Assembly: GCA_014925825.1 (NCBI GenBank)
Contig: JACGCK010000012.1
Span: forward strand, 558,001-622,000
Length of the DNA stretch: 64,000 nt
From: Pholiota molesta
Taxonomy: Eukaryota; Basidiomycota; Agaricomycetes; Agaricales; Strophariaceae
Direction of reading: 5' to 3'
Shown here in pieces: positions 11,729 to 24,190 of the stretch. The notes under the pieces were generated by a model. It saw nothing but the letters and a program-made list of their open reading frames with translations. It searched no databases and was not told the DNA's origin. The stretch's first letter is position 1, and each line of letters begins with the position of its first letter. The translations under genes were made by a program, and so were the position numbers.

Positions 11729-14007
11729 ATGTCCCAGCCCCAAGGTACCCTGCAAAATCTGGCCGACGGGAGCCAAGAATGTATGCATTTTTATCTCGTA
11801 TTCGCGATACATGCATGCTGACTCGGATTATTTATCACTGGCAGCTTTGCGTGCCCTTATCGAGGCCCTTATTCCAGAAGCTTCGGCGAACTCGAATGGA
11901 AAATTCAGCGGGGATGTAGTTGGAAAGCTCACTGAGAAACTTTCTCAATTGGTCGGACCCGATGCCGTCCAGGACTACAAACAAAGTCGTAATGAGAGGG
12001 GTGAGGTATGCTCATGCTCAAGGTCTCATTATCATCATGCTCAAACTCGTTTTGTTTAGCTCGTAAACGAAGAAGGCTTGCCTATCATTGATATCAACGA
12101 GCCTGTGGACATTGCTACAAAACTTCAGAGCGCTGGATCAATACCTCCGCTGGCTACAGTGGAGCCTTTGCTTCCATTAGCTACACTTCCCTCTTCCGCT
12201 CGAGAACGCCTGCGCGAAAGACGTAATCGCATCTTGGACATGCTCGAGCAAGAAGAACAAGAGACTCAGCAACGCCAATCGGAGGAGGCAGAAGAGGCTT
12301 TGCAAAAACGCAAGGAAGAAACGATGAAGGAAAGGGACAGCCGAAAAGAGGCTAGGGAGCTTCAGAAAAAGATGGGCAAAGCGCTTCTGCAAAATATGGG
12401 CAAGGAAAAGCAGAGGGAGGAGCAAGAAAGGGAAGCGCAACGTCTCCGAGATGAAGAAGCGGACAAGCGTAGATCGCCGTCTATAAAGAAGAAAACTGTT
12501 GCCTTCGTCGATTCTGCGGATAACGTTGAAAAGGACGAGAAAGGTATGGGCGAATCGTCCTCGAAAATCGATTGGGGCGATATCACCCCTGCGAAGCTTC
12601 AGAACACTAAACGGCCCACCTTACTCTCGCAATCACTGCTCGATAGGCACCCCATGAAGATGTCAGTAGTGGAGCGAGTCCCTGGTCAACCAGTAGTGCC
12701 CAAAGCTCCATCTACTCCACGACAGTTCTCCACACGTTGGCTGACTCTGATGACGAGTCCGATGAGGGTGCCAATGGAGATGAAAGCGAAGAGACATTGA
12801 CATAGATGAAGAGCCTATTTTAGAAGCGGACACCGTCGACCTGGATTTCGCCCAACATCGCGGGAAATTGCTTTGGAATATTACAAAAAACGAAATACAA
12901 TCGGCCAAAAAGCGGCTGCTGCAATGATGAACCATACTCATGAAGCCGACGAGCATCCAGTGAGTTTATTTGTTTTGCTTTCCTTCTATAATCTTAAAAC
13001 TTATTACCGTCATCAGGATCCAAATCCCGACCTCATACCAGAATCCACGAAACCTGGCATATCCCAGTTCAAGGCCAATCGCATTGCTTCTGCCTACAGC
13101 GCGTCAATTCCTTCGACATCTGAAACACCAGGCACTTCGCTGGCTGGGTCGGTTCTACCAGCCTCTTCGACGCGCACTATACAGCGCGCGATCAGGACAG
13201 GCAAATCGATGACACCGGAAAGCTCGTTGGGGAGAAGACGACAGTGCAAGCGAACAAGAAGATGAAGGACTGCAAGAAGTACTCAACCTTTTGCGCAAGG
13301 GTGAAGTTTACAATATAGGACCAGATGGGAACTATATTCATGCTGTCCGTCCAATCCTAATCTCAACGTGGCAATGCCGCGCCAGCACCAGCCAAGTGGG
13401 TGTTACGTCTACAGCCCAAGCTGCACCGACACAGGCGGACGCACCACCTCCACCAAATATGCGCCCCAAGACATCAAGTTCAAAGCCTCGCGCGCCGCGG
13501 CTGGCAGACCACAGTATCGACCACTAGCGCGGCCGCCTCTTTCCTTCTTCTTCAAGTCCAACACCTTCCGACGTGATGTCGCCTTCTGCTACCCCCATAT
13601 CCATGTCCGACGTTCGTCTCCAAAAATGGATGTCGATGCACCGCAGCCGTTTCCTCTGTCGTGGCGGAGCGAGTTTCGCCACTGATCAATCCCCAACTCC
13701 CTCGAAATCTCCCGCCAGATACCCTCGCCTTTCTCGATGATTGTGGACTCGCCTTCCTTCCCTATGCCACAACAGTCTCAAGGACAGACAGTACCTCCGT
13801 TGTACCCTCGCCGGCGGTGTTTCTTCGCCTTCCTTCCCCCCTCCCCCGAGCTCAAGCTCAAGGAGACCAGGTCGCCCACCGCCCGTACTCGCCTCTAGTG
13901 TTGTGGAGTCGAGACCTACAGGGCAGGGTGCCGATCGAGCCAGCCAAGACGCATTTTGTAGTCGTCGGAAAAGAAAGTTTCTCGTTCAGGCGGAGAGGAT
14001 GCAATGA
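11729..14007 (+). CDS. DUF3835-domain protein, URI/Bud27-like (reading frame interrupted)
   Basis: URI/Bud27 proteins are prefoldin-like scaffolds linked to RNA polymerase assembly and translation; that role here is inferred only from the C-terminal domain type. Exon 1 reads MSQPQGTLQNLADGSQE. The next exons give GELVNEEGLPIIDINEPV, a charged coiled coil (RERLRERRNRILDMLEQEE) and KIDWGDITPAKLQ. The hallmark region follows: MKMSVVERVPGQP, then LEYYKKRNTIGQKAAAAM, LAGSVLPAS and LRKGEVYNIGPDGNY. The Pro/Ser-rich tail runs to KRKFLVQAERMQ at 14007. At least five single-base frame breaks are needed to read it through (near 12724, 12792, 12863, 13200, 13235), with more in the tail. It is either miscalled sequence or a young pseudogene. 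The 3' boundary is tentative. Confidence 0.6.
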
Positions 14008-14547
14008 AGGAAATATGGAGCAACACCAGAAGTCGTTGATATTAGCAGTATCCGTGCATTTTGTAACATTGCATTATTTATTACTACGAGACGTCCAAAG
14101 TTGCAGACTCCGTGCCACTAAATATTCCAGCTCGATGAATTGAATTATCAGCAATCAAGAACCGCTCAAAAGAATCGCAATAGATACAGACCACATCGAC
14201 TCGGATGTGCCTAACGCTGCTTGTTCATTGCTTTGAGTTGAGATAAGTACATTGTGTAGGGAAATCAATGGCACAGGTGTTATCCAAAGCAGGTGGAGAT
14301 TGTGACAGGGAATATATATAAAGACGGCGACTCGAATAAACGAAATAAAAGAGAAAGGAACGCCGTCACATCGAATAGCAAAGATAGTATGGCTGCAAAA
14401 AGACTACGTAAAACACGAAAAACCAAGTGGGATCTACAGTAAAAATAGATAAAAGGAAGTAACGATAAGTGCAGGGGATAGGGATAAATACATGTGCTAA
14501 AAAATTCGTGCAAGCTTGATAACTGGATTTAGGTTTCAATATACTGG
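14008..14547. other. Convergent 3' intergenic region
   Basis: AT-rich sequence between two converging genes, with no coding signal recognised. Confidence 0.5.
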
Positions 14548-17500
14548 TCAGTATTTAGCAACCAGGTCTTCAAGAGCTTCTACGACTTGGGACATGGTGG
14601 GCCGATCTTGGTGTTCCTGAGCCCACATACGCTCTATAAGGTCCACGATCTCTGGGCACCATTGTTTTCGCAGGCCAGCAATAGAAGGGCTAGTGAAAGC
14701 GTATCAGCAAAGTTGGGAGGAGAACAACAATCTGTTGCAACTTACCGCTGACGTTTTGCTCCAACTACTTCGTAAATGGCATGCTCGTTCATTCCCTATC
14801 GCAAAAAATTAGGATATTCATGGCGCAAAAACATTTGTAAACACGCACCTCCCAAGGGAATTTCTTCGTAGGCGCATGCCATTGGAGCATTTCCCAATAT
14901 ACCATCGCGCAAGAAAAGACATCCACCTTGTGATTGTACTTTGGATGCGCGTGCCATAATTCTGGCGCCTGCCAATTGACAGTGCCGACCAGGCTGCGGA
15001 CCATCGACCGGGTTGACTGCTTGACTTTGGCCAAGCCAAAATCCGCGATTTTCGCCGTGCCCTTGGCAGTATCAGAATGTTCGAGGACTTGCAATCGCGA
15101 TGGATGATAGAGGTTTTCGGGTGTGGAGATATTCCAGACCACTAGCAATATCTCGCATCATCGTGAGCTAGAAAACGTAACCATAAGTCATATTTAGAGA
15201 TAATGGAAACATAACAACGACGTACGACTTTGTGCAAAGTGGGTGCATGAACATTTCGAATGTAATCAAAGAGATCCCCATTGGAACACAACTCGCTGAC
15301 GATCATGACTGGAGTTTCCTTGGTATTTTCTGGAATACTGACACCAAGCTAATCATCGTAAAGACAATTTTTAAAAATGGGTATCGATATCAATAGTGAT
15401 AGGTTGGACGTACGAATCGGACAATGTTCGGATGGTTGAACGCTCCAAGCAACTTCAGTTCCTTAATGTCCACTGAGTAGCGATTAGAAGATATATGATT
15501 ACAAATGAGTAGGAACTCACTAGCACTTAGTTGGCCTCTGAACTCTGAAATAGCATCTTCCTTCCTTTAAATTTGCCAATGAAGACGTCTTTGAATCCAC
15601 CGCTACCAATCTTCTCAAGCTTGGTCAATTTCTCGGGAGGAATCTCTCGATCCTCCAAACCCAAACTTTCTAAGTCAAGCTCAAGCTCATCGCTGTTCTC
15701 CTTTCCGGAACAGGGGTACGAGGTTCGTCCGTGTGGGTGTGCGTCGAACGCAGCAGCACAGGAGTGCCATGGCTGGAGGTTGTAGAATAGGCCTTCGTCC
15801 TACGTTTTCTTCGACCAGAAGATGGTCGGACGGTGCCGGCAGAAGATGGCGAAGAGAACTCATTGGCTTGGCGTCTCGCCATTGCAGAAGTGCTTCAGCG
15901 AGCTGAGGCTTCGTCCCTGACGGATCAATCTCTCTCGTTTCGCAGAGTCGGACGAGGTCATCGCGCCGTAGACGGACAAGCGTTTTGGCGGTAGCTACTG
16001 TTAGATCAACTAGAAGACATCAGCATCATTAACAGCGCCGTAAAAATACCAGCATACCATCGTCTTCCATCGTCTCATCCTCGTCTGTCTCGCCTTCAGC
16101 ATCGACATCGATACTTTCGTTGTCTTCTGCCTCTTCTGCTGCGTCTGCTTCCTCACCCTCACCCTCCTCTTCTTCATCCTCTCCTTCGCCTTCCTCTGCT
16201 TCCTCCTCATCCCTGACCGACTCCTCGTCAACATCCATTTCTACCTCTTCCTCTCCAACGATCTTGCCATTTCGCAGCTTCCGTGGCTCAACTGCAATTG
16301 TGGCCTCGTCATCTTCCTCCTCTTCTGCAGCCTCTTCTCCCTCGTCGTCTTCTTCGTCACCTTCATCCTCCTCATCTTCCTCTTCATCTCCTTCTGTCCC
16401 TTCCGCCACTTCCTCCTCCTCTTCCTCGTCGTCGCCCTCATTCTCCTCGTCAATCGTAGGAGTGACTTTCTTCCGCGTCCGCCTGGGTCGCAGACGATTG
16501 CGTACTGGTGTGCGACGCCCACGTGGTTCTGGTGGTGGAGTGATTGACGCCGATGATACAAGCTCGTCTACCTCTTCCTCCTCTTCTGTATTATCAGTCA
16601 CCTCTTCCTCTTGTTGTTCTTCTTCCCTCTCTTCCTCGAGCAGCTCATCTTCTTCCTTGTCTTCACTGTCCGACTCCTTCAGATTACCGATTCTTCCCTT
16701 CGCCTTCCGCATTGGAGTCACACGTAGCTTCCGCCCTGTTGCGCCCTCGAATACCTCTGTCCCTTGCACTTGGTCCTCCGCGCTGCTGGGTTTCCGCCGT
16801 TGCTTCACATGAGCAATGGGGGTTGCATCCTCCTTCTCTTTTCCTTTTGGCTTCTCGACCGCACGATCCTTACTCCTTAGACGCCGTGGGCTAGGTTGCC
16901 TCTAAGTTCGGTTTCGGAGTCCTCTAGCTCAGTAAGGTCGCTTTCGGAGTCCAAGGTTTTTCCGGACTCTTTGTCTTTAAAAGTCGATTTTTGAGGGGGT
17001 GACTGCTCGCGAACCTCAACAGTATCGTTAAACTCGACTTGCTTGGCCTTTCCTTTGCCTTTATTTCTGCTGCTATTAGACGACGAGCTGACGGTAGGGA
17101 TGGACAGGGAGACATTCCGAGACCGCAAATGGATAGTAGGAGGGGACAAAGGAGCTGTTGACGTCGTTGCACTTGTTGCTGGAGATGACCGAGCCGAAGT
17201 CCGCCGTCTGAGAAACCATAAGAAAAAGTTAAGAGAGCTATACATGGCTGGACAAACCTCGTAGATACCCCAGGGGCTTGATCCATTTCCACTGTCGTTG
17301 AAGCCTTTCGCTTCAGCATCGTGGATTTAGATGTTTCACCTAGACCCAGAATATTGCCCATCGAAAGGCTACGGCTCTTCATAGGCCGTGTCGGGGTCTT
17401 CGCTATCTCGTGTAAAGTAACCCGCCGTCTGAGTTGGTTGCCGTTAGTCGCCTTGCGAGGACCACCACGTCGGTCTCTTCACCTCCGCAAAATTCCCATC

Positions 17501-18230
17501 ATCGCTCGATTCTTCAGAAGAGCCAACTTCTGAGGGCTCCCAGGTGGCGACGAAGGCGGTACCGACGCATGATCATCCCGATTGTTGACCAAAGCATCGA
17601 TGATCTCAGACTTTGTAAATAGTTCTCCTTCGTCTGGAAGACCCGCTGATTCATATAACCGAACGAGGTCGACTTTGAGCAACCTGCTAAGTCTTTTTGG
17701 CGGGCAAAGTTGATTAAATATTCATCAGCTGTAAATGTATAAGAATTTATTTTAAATATAAGCAACAAATGGACGTACATGAATCATCATTTTCCTCATG
17801 CTCTACTTCTTCTTCCTCTCCCTCTTCCTCTGATGTATCCGAATCCATTTCCTGAACCGAATTACCGTCTACATCCATTTCACTGCCATCTGATTGACTC
17901 TCCTCGCTCGTCGTATGGTGATAGTAGGTAGGGGCGTCACAGCATCCGTCCTAGCACGTTTCTTGCTGCCTGAACCACGCGTCGGCCTCCCATGCATGTG
18001 CGCATTCTCATTGCTGCTCACGACGCGCTTCCGCTTCGAACCAGTGATCACATGACCTGGATCGCGCATCAGCTGGTTCGAAACGTCTTTCCCAGTCAAA
18101 TTAACTCGAGAGGGTAAACGACGAAGGTTGGGTTGGAGAGGAACTAAGACAGGTCTGTGGGCCTTTGGGAGAGGGGAGATACAAATTCAGGGGATGCGGG
18201 AACCGGCAATCGAGTAGATGGGCGCCTCAC
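14548..18230 (-). CDS. Protein kinase with SAP motif(s) and a long acidic region (TKL-like)
   Basis: A large putative DNA-associated kinase. The N-terminal part reads LVPLQPNLRRLPSRVNLTG and GSKRKRVVSS. A first SAP-like motif follows (LLKVDLVRLYESAGLPDEG, about 17590-17690), then a basic linker and a very Glu/Asp-rich tract (16070-16680). Next is a SAP domain, LVRLRRDDLVRLCETREI (about 15900-15990), a motif class that binds DNA in other proteins. The kinase domain follows: IGSGGFKDVFIGKFKGRK, IKELKLLGAFNHPNIVRF, catalytic loop HRDCKSSNIL, DFGLAKVKQSTRSMVRSL, GTVNWQAPELWHAHP, ending VVEALEDLVAKY at 14548. Where the beta-3 lysine is expected the sequence reads AISEF, so that residue may be absent. 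Frame breaks sit near 15070, 15112, 15553, 15703 and 15872. An ATG at 15882 is therefore not a separate start. The true start is unresolved, probably near 18230 behind an intron. Confidence 0.75.
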
Positions 18231-18982
18231 GTGTTTCTGCGGGTTGTCGAAGGGGAGCTGATGGACGAAGATGGTGCTCTATGTTGCGGTGAGCGTCTTG
18301 GCTGGGCCATAACCAACACTGACTACACCAAATCCTGTGGATCGCCCAGTCTCGTCGGATGTAAATATGTTCAGAGTCCCCGTGTGTCGATAATCCAAGG
18401 CCGTTTTGCAGGAAACGGATATCCTGCACGCTAATGAAAGCGTCGGAGGCCTTTTGGATGATATGAAGGCCGTCGTCGTCGTGCTGTCGGTGTCGGTGGT
18501 AGCTATACCTGTTGATGTTCACTTTCTGGCCTTTGTTTGCAGCCACAATCTCAACATTCGCAAGCAAGAGCAAGCATTTCCGCGGGTAGTCACGTGCTGT
18601 AAGTCGCGGCATCTGGCGGTTCGGAGAGTCCCGAACCTTCATGGTGCACAGCCACAACTCTTCATCCTTCCATCCGCCCATTACCGACATTCAAAGCGAC
18701 TTTGCCAGCTAAAATTGATCAGAATCGTATGAAGGCTAGATGCTTTGCTCTTTAATGACCGTCCTTGCTTACCTTGAACGGAACCTTTCATTTCTCAAAC
18801 AGACTCTGCGTCATGGCCAATTAGCCGACCTCACAAACGGAATGCCCAACTGGGAAAGTATAAACCTAGCTCTCTTTCGAGCAATCCTTTCAGTCTTCCC
18901 ATTGGTTGCCATATGTTATAAACACTTGCACAAAATCAAATCCTTTTTTATTCCCCACTCTCACCCCTAAGAGCAGGACACT
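18231..18982. promoter_or_regulatory. Divergent upstream region of the SAP-kinase and DUF6593 genes
   Basis: This region contains a 167-codon minus-strand open frame (18187-18690) with no recognised domain. It could include the first exon of the kinase gene, or be chance. I could not decide. Confidence 0.35.
18917..18922 (+). promoter_or_regulatory. Probable TATA box of the DUF6593 gene
   Basis: TATAAA on the plus strand, about 60 bp upstream of the ATG at 18983, with no other gene start nearby in this direction. Confidence 0.5.
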
Positions 18983-19984
18983 ATGCTGTTCAAATTCACT
19001 GCACCTGACATGCTCAACACGTCGCTCGTCGATGTCGCGACTGGCGAACGCGCTTATAATATCGTGACGGTGCTCTCACACCCACGGCACCCTCTGAGGA
19101 CGTGGCCACCCAATTCCCCCCTTATCGCGTCGTCTTCTGAGCGCAGTCTTCAACGAATTCTTCAGCCACCTTCCTGAAGAAGTCGGCTCCTGCTCCGAAT
19201 CCAGTGGATTTGAAGGGCGAACAAAGGCAGACCACATTACTGATGCCGCTGGTAAGGTCGTCGCCAATATCACTTGGACAGGAAGACGTCCAAATATCAC
19301 AATCGGGGACGAGAACATTGGCCTCTTACTGATCTTTTCGGCTCTTCGACTGTGCGCTTCATGTACGTATTTCATATGCATTTCTAGGGCGTCCAAAGTA
19401 TTAAATTCATTCTTAGGCCCAAGATTCTCGCCATTCCCACTCGCTTCGACACTGAATATGTCTGGACAGCTACAGCAGACTCCTTGACAGTATGTATTTA
19501 TTGCGCTGAACGCATTTTCTTGCTGAATATTTGCTTCTAGCTTTTCGATTATGACACGGAAACCGTCAAGGTTCCTTTCATCAGAATACTATTCGTATTC
19601 CCTCTAGCTCTAAAGTTTCGAAGCCAAAACTCTCTTCGCCATCGAAGTTCAGACTTTCTTCCCCGTCTACAAACTTTCTATCGTCGACGTCCACAAAATC
19701 TACCTTCCCTGCCATTTCGGAAGATTCTGAAAACGAGCCGAAGGTGCCTGAACCTACGAAATCCACATTCATCCCTACGCGTCTTCCCGGGGTCGGCTCT
19801 TGTTATTTGAATTTGCATCCCATCCGTTGGCTCAGGATATCGAAATAATTCTGTCCTTCCTCATGATGGAAATTCTTCGCAGGGGCGATTTTCGCTTACC
19901 CCTTACACCTTTGAAAAGCCGAAACTTGGCATTTAAAGAAGCCGAGATTTATTCATGCGTCGTCTCCGGCGCAACACAGTTTAA
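18983..19984 (+). CDS. DUF6593 domain protein
   Basis: A basidiomycete-restricted family of unknown function. The protein opens MLFKFTAPDMLNTSLVDVAT, GERAYNIVTV, then ITDAAGKVVANITWTGRRP, ITIGDENIGLLTDLFGSST and PKILAIPTRFDTEYVWTATA. A Ser/Pro/Lys-rich linker leads to EFASHPLAQDIEIILSFLMM and EILRRG. The expected ending (TPYTFEKPKL, then FMRRLRRNTV) can be read to 19984 only if single-base breaks near 19882 and 19935-19945 are allowed. Short introns split the middle. The cysteine-poor N-terminus has no secretion signal, so the protein is probably intracellular. Confidence 0.72.
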
Positions 19985-21706
19985 CGCTCTACCATTCAAA
20001 CCCCTTATCCACATGTCCAATATGTCCTCCCTCATTTATTATTCGCCACGACCGTTCATCATGTAAATATGTGTAGGTTTGAACGCTTGTTCGCCGTGTT
20101 ACACAGATATGACGCTCTTTCGTATTTCGTTTCCCTTATAATTTTCGCATTCGCATTCGTCTTTGTTTTCGACCCCGATTCCAGGCTGCATACTCCATCT
20201 GATTTCCACCTCATTTTCGGTTTCCCGTTAGATACAACAACACGCTCCTTACCTAGCTCTCTCATATGCATCATTTCACTTGTATTTGTATGTTCTTTGT
20301 TGCCATCATTTCGTCCCAAGGATCACAGGATCCTCTACACCTATTCATGTAGCCATCAGTATATATTGTGCGGAATATAAATAGCATTTATCCATAAAGG
20401 TGCCATCCTTTGTCTCAAGCTTGCAATGAGGCTAACTTCTTAATGCCTATCTTTTATTGCTATTTTTACATGAGGACATCACTGAAACTGCTCAGTTCCT
20501 CGTCAGTGGGTCATAACAGCTGGTCCCAAGAACGCATGAAAATGCGACCATCGGAACTTGTCCGCCGTCTGGAGGGTGTATCCCCAGTCTCCACCTTTCA
20601 TCAAGTTCTCTTTCTCCGCTAAACAAAACAGTTCAGTTAGGTGGGTTCTACGAAGGATCCCAAAAAATTAAAAACCGCCGTTATTTCCTTGTTCTACATA
20701 GTCAACTGTACATCCCTTCTTCCCGCATGATTACTGGATTGGTAAACTTAGCAAGCCTATAGAGCATAGGCAACGTCATCGGCCAAGGACCTCATCCCCA
20801 TTCTAAAAATAGAAACATGCACACCTCCAGGGCGCCTAACATCGAATCTCGCTGTCACCAGGTATCGCTTCCGCGCCAGTGCACAAACCAACACGGATAC
20901 ATCTGATACATACACGATTTATTTATCGACGCGTGCTATAATTAAACACACATGGGCCTGGATGACGAAGAAGTCCAGGACGTTCGTTTCGACAGGATCA
21001 GCCATCGAAGCGCCCCAGATCGGCGGATTGGCGGCGCTTGGGTTTCTGAACGCCGAAAGGCGCCGATGGCCCCTGAACCGATCCGCTTTCAAGTTTTCAT
21101 GGGCGAAGGGTCTGAAAACAAAAAAAAACGAGAAGGAGAAACAATGAGGATTCACCGAGGCAGCGAAGTACTGGTAATCAGCAGTAAGTAGAACAAAAGG
21201 TAACCAGTAAGTACTCGAGGGCCTCGGAAGGAGGCTGCAGATATGTACAGCTTGGTCATATAAGGTTGATTGATACCACTAGATACCACTCCTCGTCAAT
21301 CAAAGGCACAAAGAAGTGAAAGGAGGATGAGAATGAACTTCGATACATGCCAAGGCCAAATAGCGGGCAAGAAACAAAGGATCGAGACGGGGCAGTGCCT
21401 CACCACAGGTGCCAGAAAGAAAGAAGGGGGTATGTGCTGGTACAAATTCACAAACACGAAAAAGTAAAGAGGGAGCAACCAGCGTCAACTTCACCAAGAA
21501 TAGATCCAAAACCTAAATACAATCCCATCTCCACTTCCCCCCTGATATAGATCCACAACCCCCCCTCCTCCCCCTCCCTCCATATCTGACCAAAAAATCG
21601 ACAAGATACAAGATATATCGTCTCACGTGGGTAGAACACTATACGCGGCCACCCGCTGTCGCATTGATTAAGACACCCAGACTAACATAAACCCATCAAT
21701 AATATG
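19985..21706. other. Intergenic, no gene recognised
   Basis: About 1.7 kb between converging genes. It is AT-rich with scattered short frames in every phase and no domain that I recognise. Confidence 0.45.
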
Positions 21707-24108
21707 TCACGAGGACGAGCAGGGGAGGAGGAAAGGACACGCACAGGCAAGCGAGATCACGAAGTAGAGCGCGAGGAGCATGAGCCCCTCCATATAATTC
21801 GACTTGCCGTCCTGGATGAGCGTGTTCACGAGCAGCACCGACGCGAAGAGGATGATGGTCTATCGCGCGTGCATCAGAAGAATGAACATCAGCCCCAGAA
21901 AAAGAAGAACGCGCGCGGCGTACCTCGAAATGAGCAAAGAACAGCGTGAGCTCGTGGCCGGATCTAGCATTTGCCCGGATGGCGCTCATTAGCCCGCTGC
22001 ACAAAAAAGGCCAATTCGAAGACAGGGAAAGACGTACATCCAGCCAACAACCACGAGCAGCGGCACGACAAACGACGCAATTTGCTATAAGTCCATGCAT
22101 CAGACCAGGACAGCAGCAAGGTGATCAGCGTGGGACATACAATGGAACTCCCCACGCAGATGGTGATGGTCAATTCCATCTGGTCCTTCATCGCCATCCA
22201 TACCGAGGTGACATGTTCAGCGGCGTTGGCCTATCCAGTCACGAAAGCAATAGGAAGTGGGTGAATGAGCAGCGTAACTGGATGGAGCATGCAGGGAGAC
22301 GTACGACAATGGGCAACAAAATCAGACCAATAAATGCCTTGGGGACATGGTACCTCTCCGCAAACTCCTCGATCGAAGCCACCACTTACAAATTCGCAAA
22401 AGAAAAGAAATGAGATGAAGCACGTTTAATACAACGCAACACAAATAAATTAGCAACTCACGATAGTCCGCACAGAAAGCCGTCGTGAGCGTGACCACCA
22501 AAAGCGCCGTTGCGGCCGCGACCACGCTCATCTTCGCCACCTCCTCTTCCTCCTCTGGCGCACTACCCGCCGCACTGCAAGTCCAGGAACAGGGACGCCG
22601 CGCGTGACCGTGGCGCATGTGACATCGTGTACCAGGCCAGACGACCCAGACGAGAGAGAGCCATTAACGTGCGACGCAGCAAGGCCCGCCTTGCCGCAGG
22701 GGCAGTTGCACTCGCAGTCCTCCTCGCGTTTGGGATCAAAAGATATGCGTGTGATTGGAGCTGTTATCGTCATTGGTTAGTTTTAGAAAAGAGGAGCACA
22801 AAATGCGGTAAACGTACCTGGAAGTAGATGTATGCGCAGTAGATGAAGAGGAAGACGATGGCGGTGCCGCGCGAGATGATGAGCAGGCCGCGTTCATTGG
22901 ATTTGTCTATAGCAACATTGAATGAGCATCGAGCATCGCGTTTTCAGCACCCATCGCGTTCTAACGCCAGGCACGCGTGACCCGAAACAGCGGTTTGGAA
23001 AATGCCCAAAGAGAATAAATGGGGGGATTTAAGAAGTAAATATGCTCACCTTCGAGTGTACTCTGGTACGCAGCAGGGATGACGAGCGCTAAGCGTGCCG
23101 AGCGGGAGATAGAATGTCAGCGCACAGCCTTGTTTCCACATATAGCGCAAAAACAGCTGCGGGTCCATATTGCGGCCCGCGCGCAATTTGTGCTACAAGC
23201 CAAAATAAATAAGAGGCGCAAACTTACTGATGCATGACAAGGTCATGAGCTGCGGAAGGATTGAGAAATTGTACAAGATAACAATCAAGAATGGGACGTA
23301 CCGAGCTTGAGCTGGAGGGCGAATATGTGGCAAATTAGCATGGTTATTGGAGCTAGAAGAGGGCGTGCATACGCTTGGGCAGCAGTGACCTTGAAGCGAC
23401 TCTCGCTACGCTTAAAGCCAGCGGCCACGAAGGAGCAACCGAGGACGAGCAGGATGTTGGAGAGGATGGAGCCGAGCATCTAAACCCATGACGTAGGCAT
23501 AATTAGGAGACGGCGCGCAGGGCAGAAAATAGGCAAGACAAGACGCACAGAGGTTTGTACGATGCGTATTTGATCTAAGAGGCGAGTTGAGAGCGAAAGA
23601 GGGAGCCTCGTCAGCACAGATGTCATAGGAATGCGGCGCGTTTGGTACCTTGGAGGAGGGCAGCAATGCCGACGATAATCTCGACTGCGTTTCCGAAAGA
23701 AGCATTGAGAAGGCCTGCAAGCGTCTGGCCAAGACTGAACGACATCTGTTCCGTGGAGTCACCTAGAAGCTATTTGGACAGAAGGATGGAAACGCCAAAA
23801 GATAAAGGTCAAACAGGGCAGGGACGCGAGGGAAACGCGAATAGAGACCTTGGCAAGGGGCATGATAGCGAGGAAGCTGAAAGAAAAGCGCAAAGCGGCA
23901 TCCCAGTTGAGGTGGTGGGCGACGACGCTGAGAGGGACGAAACAAGGAGGACGTTGAAGTACGACTCGAAGAGGTACCAGCGGAAGGACTGGGCCCAGGT
24001 GGGCTGGCCGTCGGCCTTGACGAAGCGGATGACGCGCGCGCCGAAGCCGACATTGACCTCGTGGGGGTGTGCGCTGGGGATGAGAGGGGATCTCTCAGAG
24101 GGCGACAT
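21707..24108 (-). CDS. Vacuolar Ca2+/H+ antiporter (CAX/VCX1 family)
   Basis: A multi-pass membrane exchanger that uses the vacuolar proton gradient to store Ca2+. The start at 24108 gives SERSPLIPSAHPHEVNVGFG, an N-terminal cytosolic segment. The first cation-binding repeat (c-1) reads SFGNAVEIIVGIAALLQ. Next comes LGSILSNILLVLGCSFVAAG. Later segments include NERGLLIISRGTAIVFLFIY, FIGLILLPIVGN followed by EHVTSVWMAMKDQMELTITI (c-2 repeat), GHELTLFFA and a last segment NTLIQDGKSNYMEGLML. The two alpha-repeats with GNAVE and GN-AEH are the family signature. The gene has many short introns, and some boundaries near 22000-23200 are approximate. The stop is taken at 21707. Confidence 0.88.
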
Positions 24109-24190
24109 GGGGAAGGAGTGTGTATTGCAATGGGAGAACTGGCATACTTCAAATATTGTGGGCCCGCGAGGCAGTGCACTCTTACGTCCG

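Noticed and set aside
15670..15882. Separate start MARRQANEFSS for the kinase
   Set aside because: The upstream SAP-domain exon runs directly into it (QWRD followed by RQANEF) once one base is restored; it is one gene.
16120..16812. 230-codon plus-strand Ser/Pro-rich frame
   Set aside because: It is the antisense of the Glu/Asp-rich tract of the SAP-kinase; the composition explains it.
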